DNA of 64,000 bases from Bacteroidetes bacterium MED-G17 (GCA_002457675.1 NTKK01000002.1:1-64000), one strand, 5' to 3'. Positions 51,503 to 61,630 are shown, counted from the first letter of the stretch. Made by a program: numbers and translations. Notes: generated by a model not told the origin, from the letters alone.

Positions 51503-54500
51503 TAATTTTACAGTACCTTTTAAATATTTGACTTCACCATTATAAGATTCTGTTCTTATTTGATATTGATACACACCTAATGGTGATTTTTTTCCATTCC
51601 AAGCTTGGTTTTTGGCACCATCAAAAATTAATTGACCCCATCTATTGTATATTTTCATTTGATATGATTTCATACCCAATCCAATGGGTTTAAACGCTTC
51701 GTTTATATCGTTATTATTAGGGCTAAATGCGTTGGGTATATAAGTGGTAGCTAAAAAATGTACTTTAAGCATTTTAGCAATACTATCTTCACATCCATTT
51801 TTTGAAGTTAGTATTTGTTTTATCTCATAAGTCCCACTATCCGAAAATTGGTGAAAGAAACTTGCATCTGTATATAGGGAACTATCACTAATCTCATATT
51901 GGTATTTCGTAGCACCAACACTTTTGTCTATAAATTCAATATTGGCATTTAGAATATCTGTTTCATTCGGGAAAAAATCAAAGCCTGTTTTGGGTAAAGG
52001 GTATATCTCTATGGACTTCGTAGCCTCATAAAAACAATTTGGTAGCGTTTCAAATTTTAGGAAAATAGTATACAGACCACTTTTTTGATAAGTATATAAC
52101 AAGGTATTCTGATTGCTTACTGTATTCCCATCACCTAGATCAAAAATTGAATTGGAAATACTTGTTTTTAAACCTTCAGAAGCATTATTGATGATTTGTT
52201 GATCTCCAATGCAAACACTGTCTGCTACAATTTTAGCTCTGACTATGTTTTGAATTTTTATGTTTTCAAATGCCGTGTCTTTACAGCCTAAGTCATCAGT
52301 TAAAATAAGGCTTACAGTGTACAATCCAGTATCTGAATAGGCATATTCAAAACTGTCCAAGACACTATTTTTACCGTCTCCTAGCGTCCATTGAGGATTT
52401 ATGTTAGGTGATTTAAAAAGAGCTAAATTATCCGAACACGGCAAGGAGATATCTATTTGTGCCTGCGGCTTTTCTAACAAATTAAAATTATAGGTAGAAT
52501 CTTTGATACAATCATTTTTTGCTTTGGTAAACAGTTGAACTTGATATGCTCCGCTTGACAATTTTTTCCTCCAATTGCTTTTTTGAATAGTATCGCCCTC
52601 AAAAACCCAAAAAAGTTCGCTCAAAGAGTCTATTGGGCTAGGTGTAGCTTCCCAAGTAAAATATTCGTTTTCACATTTTCCTGAAAAGTTGGCTATTGGG
52701 CTTACCAAAGACTTGGTCCAGAATGTTTTTTGAATCGAGTCTTTACAACCAAATTGATTTTCTACATATTGCCAGATATGGCTTTGTCCACCCTTTTTAG
52801 GAACTACAAGTAGGGGATTTACTTGTACAAACTCTTGATTTTTCCAATACCATTTTATCTCTTTTACTTTATTCCGTGGAAAAATAGCCTGGTCTATTGC
52901 ATGTAAAGTATCGCCAAGACATATGTTGGAAGCAACAAAATTGGCTGATGGTTTAGGAAATACATCAAGAATTTTAGTCAGCGTGTCTTTACAAGCAAAA
53001 TTGGTTTCTATTTCTAAGCTCATATTGAATTTTCCGGTATCGTTGTGCACCATTTTAAATTGCTTGCTGCTGTTTATCAATTGAGTATCTAATCGCCAAT
53101 TATAATTCAATATTGTATCAATCGATGTGTTTTTTGAAATGTAGAAAATTGTGTCTCCTAAACATTTTTCTTTATAATCAAAATTGGCTACCGGTTTTTG
53201 ATAAACCCATGTCGTATCTATAGTATAATCTTCACATCCAAATGGAGTTCGAGTCGCCAACACAATTTCTTTTTTTCCGTCTGTTTTCCAACGAATAATA
53301 GCTGTATCACCTACTATAGAGTCATTATTTATCCTCCAATAATGTGAAAAAGAATCTGTTGATTGTGTAGTTGCCACATAACTCAAATAATCCATCTGAC
53401 AGCCATTGGCAATTTGCAAGCTTGGCTTGGGTGCTTTATAAATTTGCAGAGTGTCTCGAATAGTGTCTTGACATCCTCTAGAATCAACTATCCACAATTT
53501 GATGGCTTTATGCCCTGAACTATCAAACATTACTTTGGGTTCAAAAACATCGAAACTGTCTTTGCCAATTGTCCAACTTGTTGTAACAAGCGGATTGCTG
53601 AACGAGCTTTCATTTTTTGTTTCTACAAGCTGAAAAACACAAGCATTATTGACGATGAAATTAGCTTGAGGGTTTTTGTTTACCCTTACATAAAGCGAGT
53701 CATGGAGATAACAACCCGTGGGATCTGTTACGGATACAAAATACTTTTTGTCCTTACGAATATTGGCGTAAGGTCTAGTAAAAAATGGGTCGCTCAAACT
53801 GTCTTGGGGCGTCCACGCGTATTGTTTAATTCTGCCAACACCTCCATCAGCTATATTGCCAATCCGTATAGGAAAACCTTCACACATGTCGGCGGTATCT
53901 TTCATGTCAATGGTAATAGCTGGATAGACTGTGATGAAAGCTGAGTCTACACTTTTACAATTGCCTCGATCCGTAGTCAATTTGATCAACTGTTTTGCAT
54001 TGGAAGCTGTAAAATTTTGTGCTGAAAAATAAGCTAAACTGCTCGTTGGTTGGTTGATTCTTTGGGTATCGTTCCAAGAATAAGTATAATAAGCAGGGGA
54101 TTTTGTTCCAACCAAAATAGGATCATAGCTACATATTGTCGTATCTGAACGAACATTTTGTAAAACGATTCTACCTACGGCTTCCGTAGCCTCTTCACAT
54201 AAACAACTTTTCGCGTCAATATGTAATAGTAAGTTACAGGCTTGACCTTTTTGTAAGAGATACCTAAATCTTTGTTTGACGGTTTGGTTTTTCTTTATTT
54301 CTACCGAGATAGTATCTCGCGCAAGCAGTGTATCGGAAGGATCCACTATTCCATTTTTATTGGCGTCAAAAATTAACTTAACTCCCAAGTTTATATTTTG
54401 CTTTTTTACCGTACCCATATTGGTAATTTCATAATCTATTTCTGCCCACTCTTCACTTAATTCCATCATTGATTTTGCTTTTACAAACTTCAGTTGGTAA

Positions 54501-57500
54501 ATACTTTTCTTAACAGAATCTAAAAGAAGTTGATCGCTAGTGTTTACAAATATTTTACAAGAGGAATTATTCTTCACACAGGTAACGGACTGCATCACCA
54601 CAGCTTGCATATATAAAGGCACTTGACCGCAGACCAATTCGTCTGAAAGCACATAAGTAGCCAACTGGAAATGTGCGCTATCCCTAGGGGCTATTCCAAC
54701 AGGAATATCCATAATATAGCGGTTGTTGCCATTTGTGGTATCATATGTTATTTTTTGAATACCGTTATGCAAGCTGACTGTTTTTGTAGGATTTATGTAA
54801 AATCCTTTGGGTACATTAAAGATTATTTTGTCTGTTTGGGTAGTGCTATCTGGGCCTAGATTTAGAAACTTAACTGTTGTATTGTCTTCATAGTTACATG
54901 CATCAAGTGGATTCATGGTAAACTTTAGTGACGAATAGTAAGGTTGTTTTACGCCTTTAATTCTTATAGGTTTTCCCGCTGTTATGCCTGCATAAACTGG
55001 ATCTCCACATTTTAAAAATCCGCCTGGTTTTAGCATAAAAAAACTACCACTTATAAAATTGCAATTGGTGTTTATTTTAAATTTTAGTTGGGCATTCGCC
55101 CTCGAACTATTCACTTTTTCAATACCCTTTTTCTTAAGAAGAGCATCATATGGCTCCAAATAGAATCGATAAACATTGTTTGCCACTTTGCTAGGGTTTC
55201 TAACCAATGATGAATCTTGAGCGGATTTATAAAATAGCCAAAGTGTATCGGATAGCTCCATCCCTGGCTGAAGGTATATGTCAATAAATGGATTGTATAC
55301 ATTTGATTGACCAACATTTGATAGTTGCACTTCGTACTGTTGAGGTGAACAAAGATCTACTTTTTGATTGCTGTCGTTTAATGAAATTTCTAAACGTGTA
55401 TTAATTACCTTAAGTGATAAGTTGACTTTAGAAAATTGACAAGCATAGTCATCCAAAGAGTCTGGATAATTTACACAATCCCAACCAGCAAGCAGATCAA
55501 AATTTTTGGGTGTACAAGCGGTAAATTTTGCTTTCACTTCGAACTGCTTTTGTGCTTGGGCAGCCAATGTACCAAAAAGAAAAATATCATTTTGCTTACT
55601 GAGCAACTTGTTTGAAGACAGTTCTTTTATCTGCAAAAGCTGCATTCCTTGATATTTTCTTGCACCAAAAAATAGCTTTTCAGCAATGCCCTGTCTGTTG
55701 GTATTTGAAACACTAATAACCCAAATCGCCGTATCGTTGGCAGGGTTTACTTCTTGTTCTTGAGCTACTATATTTATACTCGCTTTTTCAATATTTACTA
55801 AGTCTCGAGAATTGCTAGAATATAGGGTATCAAGACCGTTTCCTAATTGGTTTCTTTGCCTAAAAACAAAAGAATAGTTGACGGTATTACTTCCCGAATT
55901 GGCTACACAATTGGTAGTAATTTTTGGTTGAAATACTCCATGAAAACCATCATCGCTTAGCAAAAACTCTCCACCTTTATCACTGAACAAAGAATCTAGC
56001 GAAAAAACAACTTGATTTGTGTTGGAACTACTAGGGTATACTTTTAAATTGTATTGGTTTCTAATGCTTCCAATACCTTTGGTTCCATAGTGCCACATCC
56101 GTGCTTCTTGGCATGTAAAACCTTTGGGCAAATGCACAATTACTTTTTCTACATTGGCCCAGTTTCTATACTCATATGGGAATATGTCATTTCCCGCGTA
56201 ATTTGAGCAACATGGCCCTAAACCTAAGTAAAAATTTTGGCTTATGTACTGTTCTTTGCAGCCCGAATTATTATAAGTTCCTGGCCCCCAATTCGTAAAA
56301 TAATAACCCACCAAGTTAAGTCGGTCTGAAAAGGTATCGCATTGAAATTTTTGGCTAGCTGAAGGATTGCTTACGGAGGATATGTAGAATTCGTTGGTAA
56401 ACTCCATTTCTCCAATATTTCCTCCATAATTGTCATTTACAATATACAATACTTCAAGCTCAATACTATCTGCATTTTGGTAATTAAAATTCGTGGGTAA
56501 TCGGCTCCCACCCGAGGTCAGGCCTGCATAACTCAAATCAAAAGAAAAAGTTCTATTTTGACCCGTTGTATTTTGACTGTAGTTTATACCTGTCCCATTA
56601 AAATATTGCACGTTGGAACGATATATTTTAGCGCGCACTGATTGTACGTCCAAAAATTTTCCTAAACGTATTTTGCTAATGGCACGGCAATAATTCCATC
56701 GAAATGAATTGGAGTAAATTTTACCTCTAAAAGTTGCTTTTAGGGTATCACCGAACATAATTCTCTTCTTTTTCACCTTGCCTTGGTCTATACTCCCTGT
56801 ACTGTCTGGAATTCCGTCAGAATTATTGTCTGGTTTACCAAAACTTATTCGCTCAGCTAAAAAATCGTTAAAATGCAAGCCATAAGCACAAGTAGGTGAA
56901 CAATGTAGTTTTATCTGGTCTTCATCGCAAAAAGGAAGAAACCATTTATTCTTTGCACAAGTTGTGTCTGGATTGTAACGCCATTGTATTTTGTACTTGA
57001 GATTGTTGTTTTTGGTATTGATACAATTTCCTTTAATCTTTATTTTCAATTCACCCCGATTTAGCGTTACCTTAGGAGAACCATAAAAAACGGCACGAAT
57101 GGTATCACCTTTTTTAATCAGCTTATTAGGTTTCCAAGAAGTCCCATTTTGGTGAATAAATTGAAAATCCGCAGCTTGCAAGGAATGACTTAAACCAGCT
57201 TCAAGAATTAAATCTAAGGAACTTTTAGCCGCTGTACTTGCCGTGACAAGTCTGCCTGAATTGAATTCATAATTTAGCTCTGCATCACGAGAAGGTTTGA
57301 TGTCTGTAGGGGCCAATTTAGTAAACCTGATGGACTGATAATAACCATATGAACCCCATGTTGTGCCTTCTGTAATTTGGTTTTTACATTGGTTTTGGTG
57401 ATTTACCAAAGTATACCATCTATTGCTCCAAAAAGCCGCATTACAATTTTCTGATATACATGCACGGCTATGCCAATAAACATAAATGCTATCTAGGCTA

Positions 57501-58660
57501 TTGAGCGCTGGCAAGTCGACTATCACTGAAGCTGCTGCATTATTGCCCAAACAAGCATAAATCCCGTTTCTATTTGCGTAACTAAGCACGCTGAGTGTTT
57601 GTATTTTTATTTTCTTACCTTTTTTTCCCATCGAATAATAAAAGCTGTCTGTAAGAACTTCGCTAAGCATATTATTACTTGATTGCCGCACGGTAAGCGT
57701 AAGTTTTCTTGCAGTATCGTTTCCTGTATTTACCAATATAGACCGTTGTGCATGCGGTTTTGAAAAATCAAAGCAAGGTGTGGTATAGGACGTATTGATT
57801 GTTTTTATTTTGGGACTTTTGGTGCTAATCTGACTACCTACTTTTTTGCTTTGTCGAATGCAAATATTGCGCCCGCAATACCAAATTGCTTGATAGTGAA
57901 CATCTAAAGAATCACAAGCTACATTTTGAAAACTATCTACAAAAGTGATTTGCTCGTGTTTATCAAAATAAATGTCTTTGTTGCCAATTTTTTTAAAATA
58001 ACTACTGTCTAAAATGTGCCAAAAGGTATCCTTGCTCTTTTGGGTTAATTTAGGTTTAGCACCTCTCCATTGTAGGCCTGACCCAAGCATTCTGAAAAGA
58101 GCTATTTTGACCAATTTTCCATTGCCGCTGTTGCTTAAAACCACTTTTCTAGAAAATGTATCTTTCACATCTAAAGTATTTAAGGATTGGCTAATAGACA
58201 ATATTTGGAGTGATGGCTGTAGAATATTTAGTGGTGTGGATGTTTTTTGAAGTTTGGTGCTGCCTTGGTTTACTTCCACTTTATAGGTGAATAGAGCGCC
58301 TGAACTAACTTTATTGCTCGCTCCGCAAAGTACTTTGCATCGCAACTTACAGGTAATTGACGAGGCCAGGCCAATTGAGGAAAAAGTAAATATAGGCCGA
58401 GCTGGGTTGCTTACATTGCTTTCTGAAATTCCATTGCCTAACAAGCTACCCGAAGCATACTCCATATTTTCTGGCAAGGATAATTGTATACTGCCTGCGC
58501 CAATAGCAGATGTACTTATATTTCTTAGCTCTATGGTAATAAAATCTCCCGAGGTACATAGGTGAATAGATGATGGATTACTTAAACTTAACACCATGCT
58601 TTGTGAACAAAGCGTATATGGCAGAAAACAAAAAACAATCCATTTAAAAAATCTTTTCAT
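51494..58660 (-). CDS. Giant T9SS type B (gliding-associated C-terminal) surface protein with PKD-like repeats
   Basis: About 2388 residues, signal peptide from MKRFFKWIVFCFLPYTLCSQS. Residues 25-1500 are many beta-sandwich stretches resembling DUF11/conserved-repeat regions (LSNSGNGKLVKIALF, VRAKIYRSN). From about 1500 on, PKD/Ig-like units recur with a C-terminal Cys-Asp pattern (GCQDTIRDTLQIY, ACKDTLTKILDVF, GCKDTAFENIKIQ, GCEDSIAKMLKVH). The terminal 85 residues (YIPNAFSPNNNDINEAF, YNRWGQLIFDG, KSPLGVYQYQI) are a type B T9SS sorting domain. Likely an adhesin or matrix protein on the surface. Upstream in-frame starts exist but the signal peptide fixes this one. Confidence 0.92.
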   Translation of the reverse strand: MKRFFKWIVFCFLPYTLCSQSMVLSLSNPSSIHLCTSGDFITIELRNISTSAIGAGSIQLSLPENMEYASGSLLGNGISESNVSNPARPIFTFSSIGLASSITCKLRCKVLCGASNKVSSGALFTYKVEVNQGSTKLQKTSTPLNILQPSLQILSISQSLNTLDVKDTFSRKVVLSNSGNGKLVKIALFRMLGSGLQWRGAKPKLTQKSKDTFWHILDSSYFKKIGNKDIYFDKHEQITFVDSFQNVACDSLDVHYQAIWYCGRNICIRQSKKVGSQISTKSPKIKTINTSYTTPCFDFSKPHAQRSILVNTGNDTARKLTLTVRQSSNNMLSEVLTDSFYYSMGKKGKKIKIQTLSVLSYANRNGIYACLGNNAAASVIVDLPALNSLDSIYVYWHSRACISENCNAAFWSNRWYTLVNHQNQCKNQITEGTTWGSYGYYQSIRFTKLAPTDIKPSRDAELNYEFNSGRLVTASTAAKSSLDLILEAGLSHSLQAADFQFIHQNGTSWKPNKLIKKGDTIRAVFYGSPKVTLNRGELKIKIKGNCINTKNNNLKYKIQWRYNPDTTCAKNKWFLPFCDEDQIKLHCSPTCAYGLHFNDFLAERISFGKPDNNSDGIPDSTGSIDQGKVKKKRIMFGDTLKATFRGKIYSNSFRWNYCRAISKIRLGKFLDVQSVRAKIYRSNVQYFNGTGINYSQNTTGQNRTFSFDLSYAGLTSGGSRLPTNFNYQNADSIELEVLYIVNDNYGGNIGEMEFTNEFYISSVSNPSASQKFQCDTFSDRLNLVGYYFTNWGPGTYNNSGCKEQYISQNFYLGLGPCCSNYAGNDIFPYEYRNWANVEKVIVHLPKGFTCQEARMWHYGTKGIGSIRNQYNLKVYPSSSNTNQVVFSLDSLFSDKGGEFLLSDDGFHGVFQPKITTNCVANSGSNTVNYSFVFRQRNQLGNGLDTLYSSNSRDLVNIEKASINIVAQEQEVNPANDTAIWVISVSNTNRQGIAEKLFFGARKYQGMQLLQIKELSSNKLLSKQNDIFLFGTLAAQAQKQFEVKAKFTACTPKNFDLLAGWDCVNYPDSLDDYACQFSKVNLSLKVINTRLEISLNDSNQKVDLCSPQQYEVQLSNVGQSNVYNPFIDIYLQPGMELSDTLWLFYKSAQDSSLVRNPSKVANNVYRFYLEPYDALLKKKGIEKVNSSRANAQLKFKINTNCNFISGSFFMLKPGGFLKCGDPVYAGITAGKPIRIKGVKQPYYSSLKFTMNPLDACNYEDNTTVKFLNLGPDSTTQTDKIIFNVPKGFYINPTKTVSLHNGIQKITYDTTNGNNRYIMDIPVGIAPRDSAHFQLATYVLSDELVCGQVPLYMQAVVMQSVTCVKNNSSCKIFVNTSDQLLLDSVKKSIYQLKFVKAKSMMELSEEWAEIDYEITNMGTVKKQNINLGVKLIFDANKNGIVDPSDTLLARDTISVEIKKNQTVKQRFRYLLQKGQACNLLLHIDAKSCLCEEATEAVGRIVLQNVRSDTTICSYDPILVGTKSPAYYTYSWNDTQRINQPTSSLAYFSAQNFTASNAKQLIKLTTDRGNCKSVDSAFITVYPAITIDMKDTADMCEGFPIRIGNIADGGVGRIKQYAWTPQDSLSDPFFTRPYANIRKDKKYFVSVTDPTGCYLHDSLYVRVNKNPQANFIVNNACVFQLVETKNESSFSNPLVTTSWTIGKDSFDVFEPKVMFDSSGHKAIKLWIVDSRGCQDTIRDTLQIYKAPKPSLQIANGCQMDYLSYVATTQSTDSFSHYWRINNDSIVGDTAIIRWKTDGKKEIVLATRTPFGCEDYTIDTTWVYQKPVANFDYKEKCLGDTIFYISKNTSIDTILNYNWRLDTQLINSSKQFKMVHNDTGKFNMSLEIETNFACKDTLTKILDVFPKPSANFVASNICLGDTLHAIDQAIFPRNKVKEIKWYWKNQEFVQVNPLLVVPKKGGQSHIWQYVENQFGCKDSIQKTFWTKSLVSPIANFSGKCENEYFTWEATPSPIDSLSELFWVFEGDTIQKSNWRKKLSSGAYQVQLFTKAKNDCIKDSTYNFNLLEKPQAQIDISLPCSDNLALFKSPNINPQWTLGDGKNSVLDSFEYAYSDTGLYTVSLILTDDLGCKDTAFENIKIQNIVRAKIVADSVCIGDQQIINNASEGLKTSISNSIFDLGDGNTVSNQNTLLYTYQKSGLYTIFLKFETLPNCFYEATKSIEIYPLPKTGFDFFPNETDILNANIEFIDKSVGATKYQYEISDSSLYTDASFFHQFSDSGTYEIKQILTSKNGCEDSIAKMLKVHFLATTYIPNAFSPNNNDINEAFKPIGLGMKSYQMKIYNRWGQLIFDGAKNQAWNGKKSPLGVYQYQIRTESYNGEVKYLKGTVKLLR

Positions 58661-58712
58661 CCTAACCAATATGTAAAAATAGGGGTTTTGAAAAAATTCT
58701 ATTTTCTGGGAC

Positions 58713-58741
58713 AAAAAAAGGAGCACCGATTGGCACTCCTT
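58713..58741 (-). terminator. Intrinsic terminator on the minus strand before the giant gene
   Basis: Read on the minus strand: AAGGAGTGCC, loop AATC, GGTGCTCCTT (10-bp stem with two G-U pairs) followed by seven T. Something upstream on this strand, the 59.1-59.7 kb ORF or an RNA, seems to end here. Confidence 0.65.
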
Positions 58742-58820
58742 CTTGGCAAAATGTTATTTTGCCTGATGCGTATAATGTACAAAGTAAAAGGAAAATTCCC
58801 TTTCACCTTGCAACCCTAAA

Positions 58821-59040
58821 GGGAGTGCCGTTGCTGACACTCCCGAGCTTAAAAACTATATAATAAAAATGAGAAAAGCTATGACATTGCTTTTCAACAC
58901 CAAAGGGAATGCCGTTACTGACACTCCCAATTGGTTTTTGTACCAAGAAAATCCTATAGCTCAATTTTTATAAAGCTTTAGATACCTTTTTCTAGAAAGG
59001 GAGTGCCCCTGTGTGCTGCAAAACAAATAGACACCCCCTC
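58821..59040 (-). repeat. Set of related hairpin repeats (GGGAGTG...CACTCCC)
   Basis: Near-identical 24-base palindrome-like units at 58821-58844 and 58905-58928 (stem GGGAGTG/CACTCCC; the second has one mismatch) and a diverged longer one with arms at 58999-59008 and 59030-59040. The terminator at 58713 is a fourth relative. Spacing is 84-101 bases. The stretch 58743-59109 contains no convincing gene. The role is unknown; see findings. Confidence 0.7.
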
Positions 59041-59109
59041 ATGAGAAAGATATAAATAATCAGCGTGACATCGTAGTGTAATGTTTTAACACACTGATTT
59101 TCTTAACCC

Positions 59110-59688
59110 TTATGCTAGCGCTAATATTGTGCCAGTATTTTGGGTAGTATATAATAAACCCCAAGGCATATGTCCTACAGGGGTAATACTTTGATTTTTT
59201 TGCTCTTTTTCAGTGATCACTCTACATTGCAACGTGTTTTCACTACACAAGAAGCAGCAACCATTAAAAACGCGGACGCCGAATATATCGGCAGTGCCGC
59301 TATTTTGAATGGAAGCCGGGGTATCGCTTAAAACTGAGGTACACACAAGAAAATCAATCATGGTGTTACCTACATTTTCTTTAAATAATTTGCCAATAGA
59401 AACTACAGAGCAAATTATTTTATTATGGCTATTTGGGGTTGAACCCAAAATACTGTACCTAATTATATTTTTTACATTGTACTTTTTTGCAATGTTTGCA
59501 TCGTCCCAAAACTTGACATCACCAAAAACATTGCATTCATCAGTAAAATTGACCTCTGCATTGAGACGATTTGGCAAACACGCAAAAAAACAAGCAATGA
59601 GGACTATGAAAACTTGAAATGAAGACCCCATATCACCATGAAATAAAAAGAAGGAGAGGCCTATGAATACCCCTACCTTTTGCCTCAT
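59110..59688 (-). CDS. Doubtful secreted cysteine-containing protein
   Basis: Open frame with an N-terminal hydrophobic region that could be a signal peptide (RQKVGVFIGLSFFLF, or from a later ATG at 59631, FQVFIVLIACFFACL, ending LNA/EVNF), and about nine cysteines afterwards (ECNVF, NGCCFLCSEN, LQCRV). I see no known domain. Codon choices look normal for the window, but the overlapping plus-strand frame of 102 residues shows the region tolerates open frames. The start could be GTG 59733, ATG 59688 or ATG 59631. Confidence 0.4.
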   Translation of the reverse strand: MRQKVGVFIGLSFFLFHGDMGSSFQVFIVLIACFFACLPNRLNAEVNFTDECNVFGDVKFWDDANIAKKYNVKNIIRYSILGSTPNSHNKIICSVVSIGKLFKENVGNTMIDFLVCTSVLSDTPASIQNSGTADIFGVRVFNGCCFLCSENTLQCRVITEKEQKNQSITPVGHMPWGLLYTTQNTGTILALA

Positions 59689-59733
59689 TGCTCTGACTTT
59701 TAAACTTCCCAATATATCTATTCCGTTTTGCAC

Positions 59734-60182
59734 TCTTTGTATATTATCTTAATACAATTTGCTGTGGCAAAGTTGGGCACAATAGTGCATTGCGGTATTG
59801 ATCCTTTACGGTATTTTACCAGTATTTTTATTCCTCTAAACTGATTTGAATCATGATTACATTGCAAAAAAATATTATTTTTTTTCACAGCAGTAACTAT
59901 ATGATATACAGGCTTTTATATTTTATTAAAAAAATCGATTTTTTTAAGCTGTGGTAAAAAACAACTATTTTCCTTGAGGTAGTAAAAAAATTTGGATTTT
60001 TTGAGAAAAAAAACATCGAGTGTAGTCCAAATTCTTCAAACATATCCAATAACTTTTGGTAAGGAAAAATTGCTCTAAACAATTGAATTGATTATTATAA
60101 TTTTGGCTGAATTTCTTTGGAAAAGACGTAGACTAGGTTAAACTACACAAATGATATGGTCTTTCTCAATACGTTATTGGAA
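59734..60182. other. Gene-free AT-rich stretch
   Basis: No frame on either strand has the look of a gene. The sequence is rich in A and T runs (for example around 59885 and 59985). It lies between the doubtful ORF and the tRNA terminator. I see no repeats or clear promoter. Confidence 0.6.
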
Positions 60183-60211
60183 AAAAAAGCACCTGTTTAA
60201 GGTGCTTTTTT
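60183..60211 (-). terminator. Terminator after tRNA-Ile2
   Basis: AAAAAAGCACC, loop TGTTTAA, GGTGCTTTTTT: 11-bp stem immediately downstream of the tRNA on the minus strand, touching the encoded CCA end. Confidence 0.85.
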
Positions 60212-60287
60212 GGTGGGCCCACCTGGACTCGAACCAGGGACCAACTGATTATGAGTCAGCTACTCTAACCAACTGAGCTATAGGCCC
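60211..60287 (-). tRNA. tRNA-Ile2 (anticodon CAU)
   Basis: Minus-strand cloverleaf: acceptor GGGCCTA/TGGGCCC, D-arm AGCTCAGTTGGTTAGAG, anticodon loop CTCATAA (CAU at 60253-60251), T-arm with TTCGAGT, encoded CCA. The anticodon alone could mean Met, but the body matches the AUA-reading Ile tRNA whose C34 is changed to lysidine by TilS, not elongator or initiator Met. Confidence 0.93.
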
Positions 60288-60305
60288 TTTTTGTAGAAAG
60301 GATTA

Positions 60306-60313
60306 CAAAAGTA
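60306..60313 (-). promoter_or_regulatory. -7 box for tRNA-Ile2
   Basis: TACTTTTG on the minus strand is an exact TAnnTTTG box 18 bases before the mature 5' end. It overlaps the upstream region of the divergent HTTM gene. Confidence 0.5.
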
Positions 60314-60334
60314 ATTTTTTGTTACTTTGTGTCC

Positions 60335-61630
60335 ATGAAAAAGTTTGCGTCTTTCTTGTTTTCGCCACTACCAATTGACAAACTAGCTATTTGGCGCATA
60401 CTTTTTGGATTGCTCATGTGTTGCGAAGCATGGGGGTCTATTGCTGTTGGATGGATTGATAGAGTATTTGTTTCACCTCAGTTTCACTTTCATTTTATAG
60501 GTTTTGAATTTTTGCCAGTGCTGCCAGGTAAATGGCAATACATTCCCTATCTACTAATGGGAGTATTTGCTTTGAGTATGGCATTGGGCTTCAAATATCT
60601 ATTGAGTACAGGCTTGCTGTTTATCTTCTGGTGGAATACTTATTTGACCCACAAAATTGGCTACAATAACCACCATTATTTATACGGTATTTTACTTGGT
60701 CTTTTTTTGCTGGTGCCCGCTGACAAAAAATATAGTTTTTCCAAACAAAAATTGAGTCATGCTTTTCGTTGGCATTACCTAGTTTTTTTGGTTTTGCTTT
60801 TTTTGGCGTTTTCATATGCTGCTGTGGCCAAAATTTATCCAGATTGGTTAAACGGTCACCCTATAGGTTCATGGCTAGACAACAAAGAAGGTTTTCCTGC
60901 TTTCTTTTCCAACCCAAATTTTCATTTGCTCGTTGCCTGGGGAGGAATCGCGTTTGATGGATTGGTAATACCTTTACTACTTTATAATAAGACAAGATGG
61001 ATAGGTGTTACTGCTTCTTTTGTTTTTCACTTATTCAACTCAATAGTTTTTGAAATAGGCACCTTTCCTTATGTAATGCTAGCTGCTTTGTTACTCTTTA
61101 CAGAACAAAACTGGATAGAACGAATGCCCTTCTACAAAAAATCTCCAGCTTATAAACTTCCCCAAGTAAATGGCTTCCAAAAAAGCGTAACAATTTTCTT
61201 TTTTAACATGTTTGTTCTTGTTCAGTTTTTGATCCCTCTTCGCCATTATGCGTTCACAGATAATGTGTTTTGGACTGAAGAAGGCCATAGATTAAGTTGG
61301 CGAATGATGCTTCGATATAAAGTGGGTCATGGGTATTTTTTAATTACAAAATCTGATGGTAAAGTTATTCAACATTGGCCTCAAAAATATTTGAGCCAAG
61401 ATCAGTATAATAGGGTATGTACCAAACCCGATATGCTATACACATATGTTCAATACATAAAAAAACTCTACCCAAAAGCAAAAATTTATGGGCATATACA
61501 AGCCAGTATAAATGGCAGACCGCTCAAAAAATTTGTCGATCCAAGAGTAGATTTGGCTAACATAAAATGGAAGCCTTTTGCTCACGCAAATTGGTTAATA
61601 CCCTTTGAAGGATTCACACCTTTGGAATAG
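60335..61630 (+). CDS. HTTM domain membrane protein (vitamin K-dependent carboxylase-like)
   Basis: About 430 residues; an N-terminal HTTM region with multiple helices (KLAIWRILFGLLMCCEAWG, YLLMGVFALSMALGF, GYNNHHYLYGILLGLFLL, VAWGGIAFDGLVIPLLLY) and a C-terminal extramembrane domain of 150 residues (LSWRMMLRYKVGHGYF). The family includes gamma-glutamyl carboxylase; bacterial members have no settled reaction. ATG at 60335 is preferred over GTG at 60329. Its 3' end overlaps the convergent TIGR03032-like gene by 17 bases. Confidence 0.9.
   Translation: MKKFASFLFSPLPIDKLAIWRILFGLLMCCEAWGSIAVGWIDRVFVSPQFHFHFIGFEFLPVLPGKWQYIPYLLMGVFALSMALGFKYLLSTGLLFIFWWNTYLTHKIGYNNHHYLYGILLGLFLLVPADKKYSFSKQKLSHAFRWHYLVFLVLLFLAFSYAAVAKIYPDWLNGHPIGSWLDNKEGFPAFFSNPNFHLLVAWGGIAFDGLVIPLLLYNKTRWIGVTASFVFHLFNSIVFEIGTFPYVMLAALLLFTEQNWIERMPFYKKSPAYKLPQVNGFQKSVTIFFFNMFVLVQFLIPLRHYAFTDNVFWTEEGHRLSWRMMLRYKVGHGYFLITKSDGKVIQHWPQKYLSQDQYNRVCTKPDMLYTYVQYIKKLYPKAKIYGHIQASINGRPLKKFVDPRVDLANIKWKPFAHANWLIPFEGFTPLE

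Noticed and set aside
58713-59040. CRISPR array
   Set aside because: Hairpin units are only three or four, imperfect, unevenly spaced, and no cas gene is near.
59309-59617. 102-residue plus-strand frame opposite the doubtful ORF at 59.1-59.7 kb
   Set aside because: Contains a hydrophobic run but no start context or promoter box; its translation looks less protein-like than the minus frame.
60211-60287. Reading the CAU tRNA as elongator tRNA-Met
   Set aside because: Its acceptor and anticodon-arm sequence match the Ile2 type; a tilS-modified isoleucine tRNA is the better call, though confirmation needs a tRNA model.
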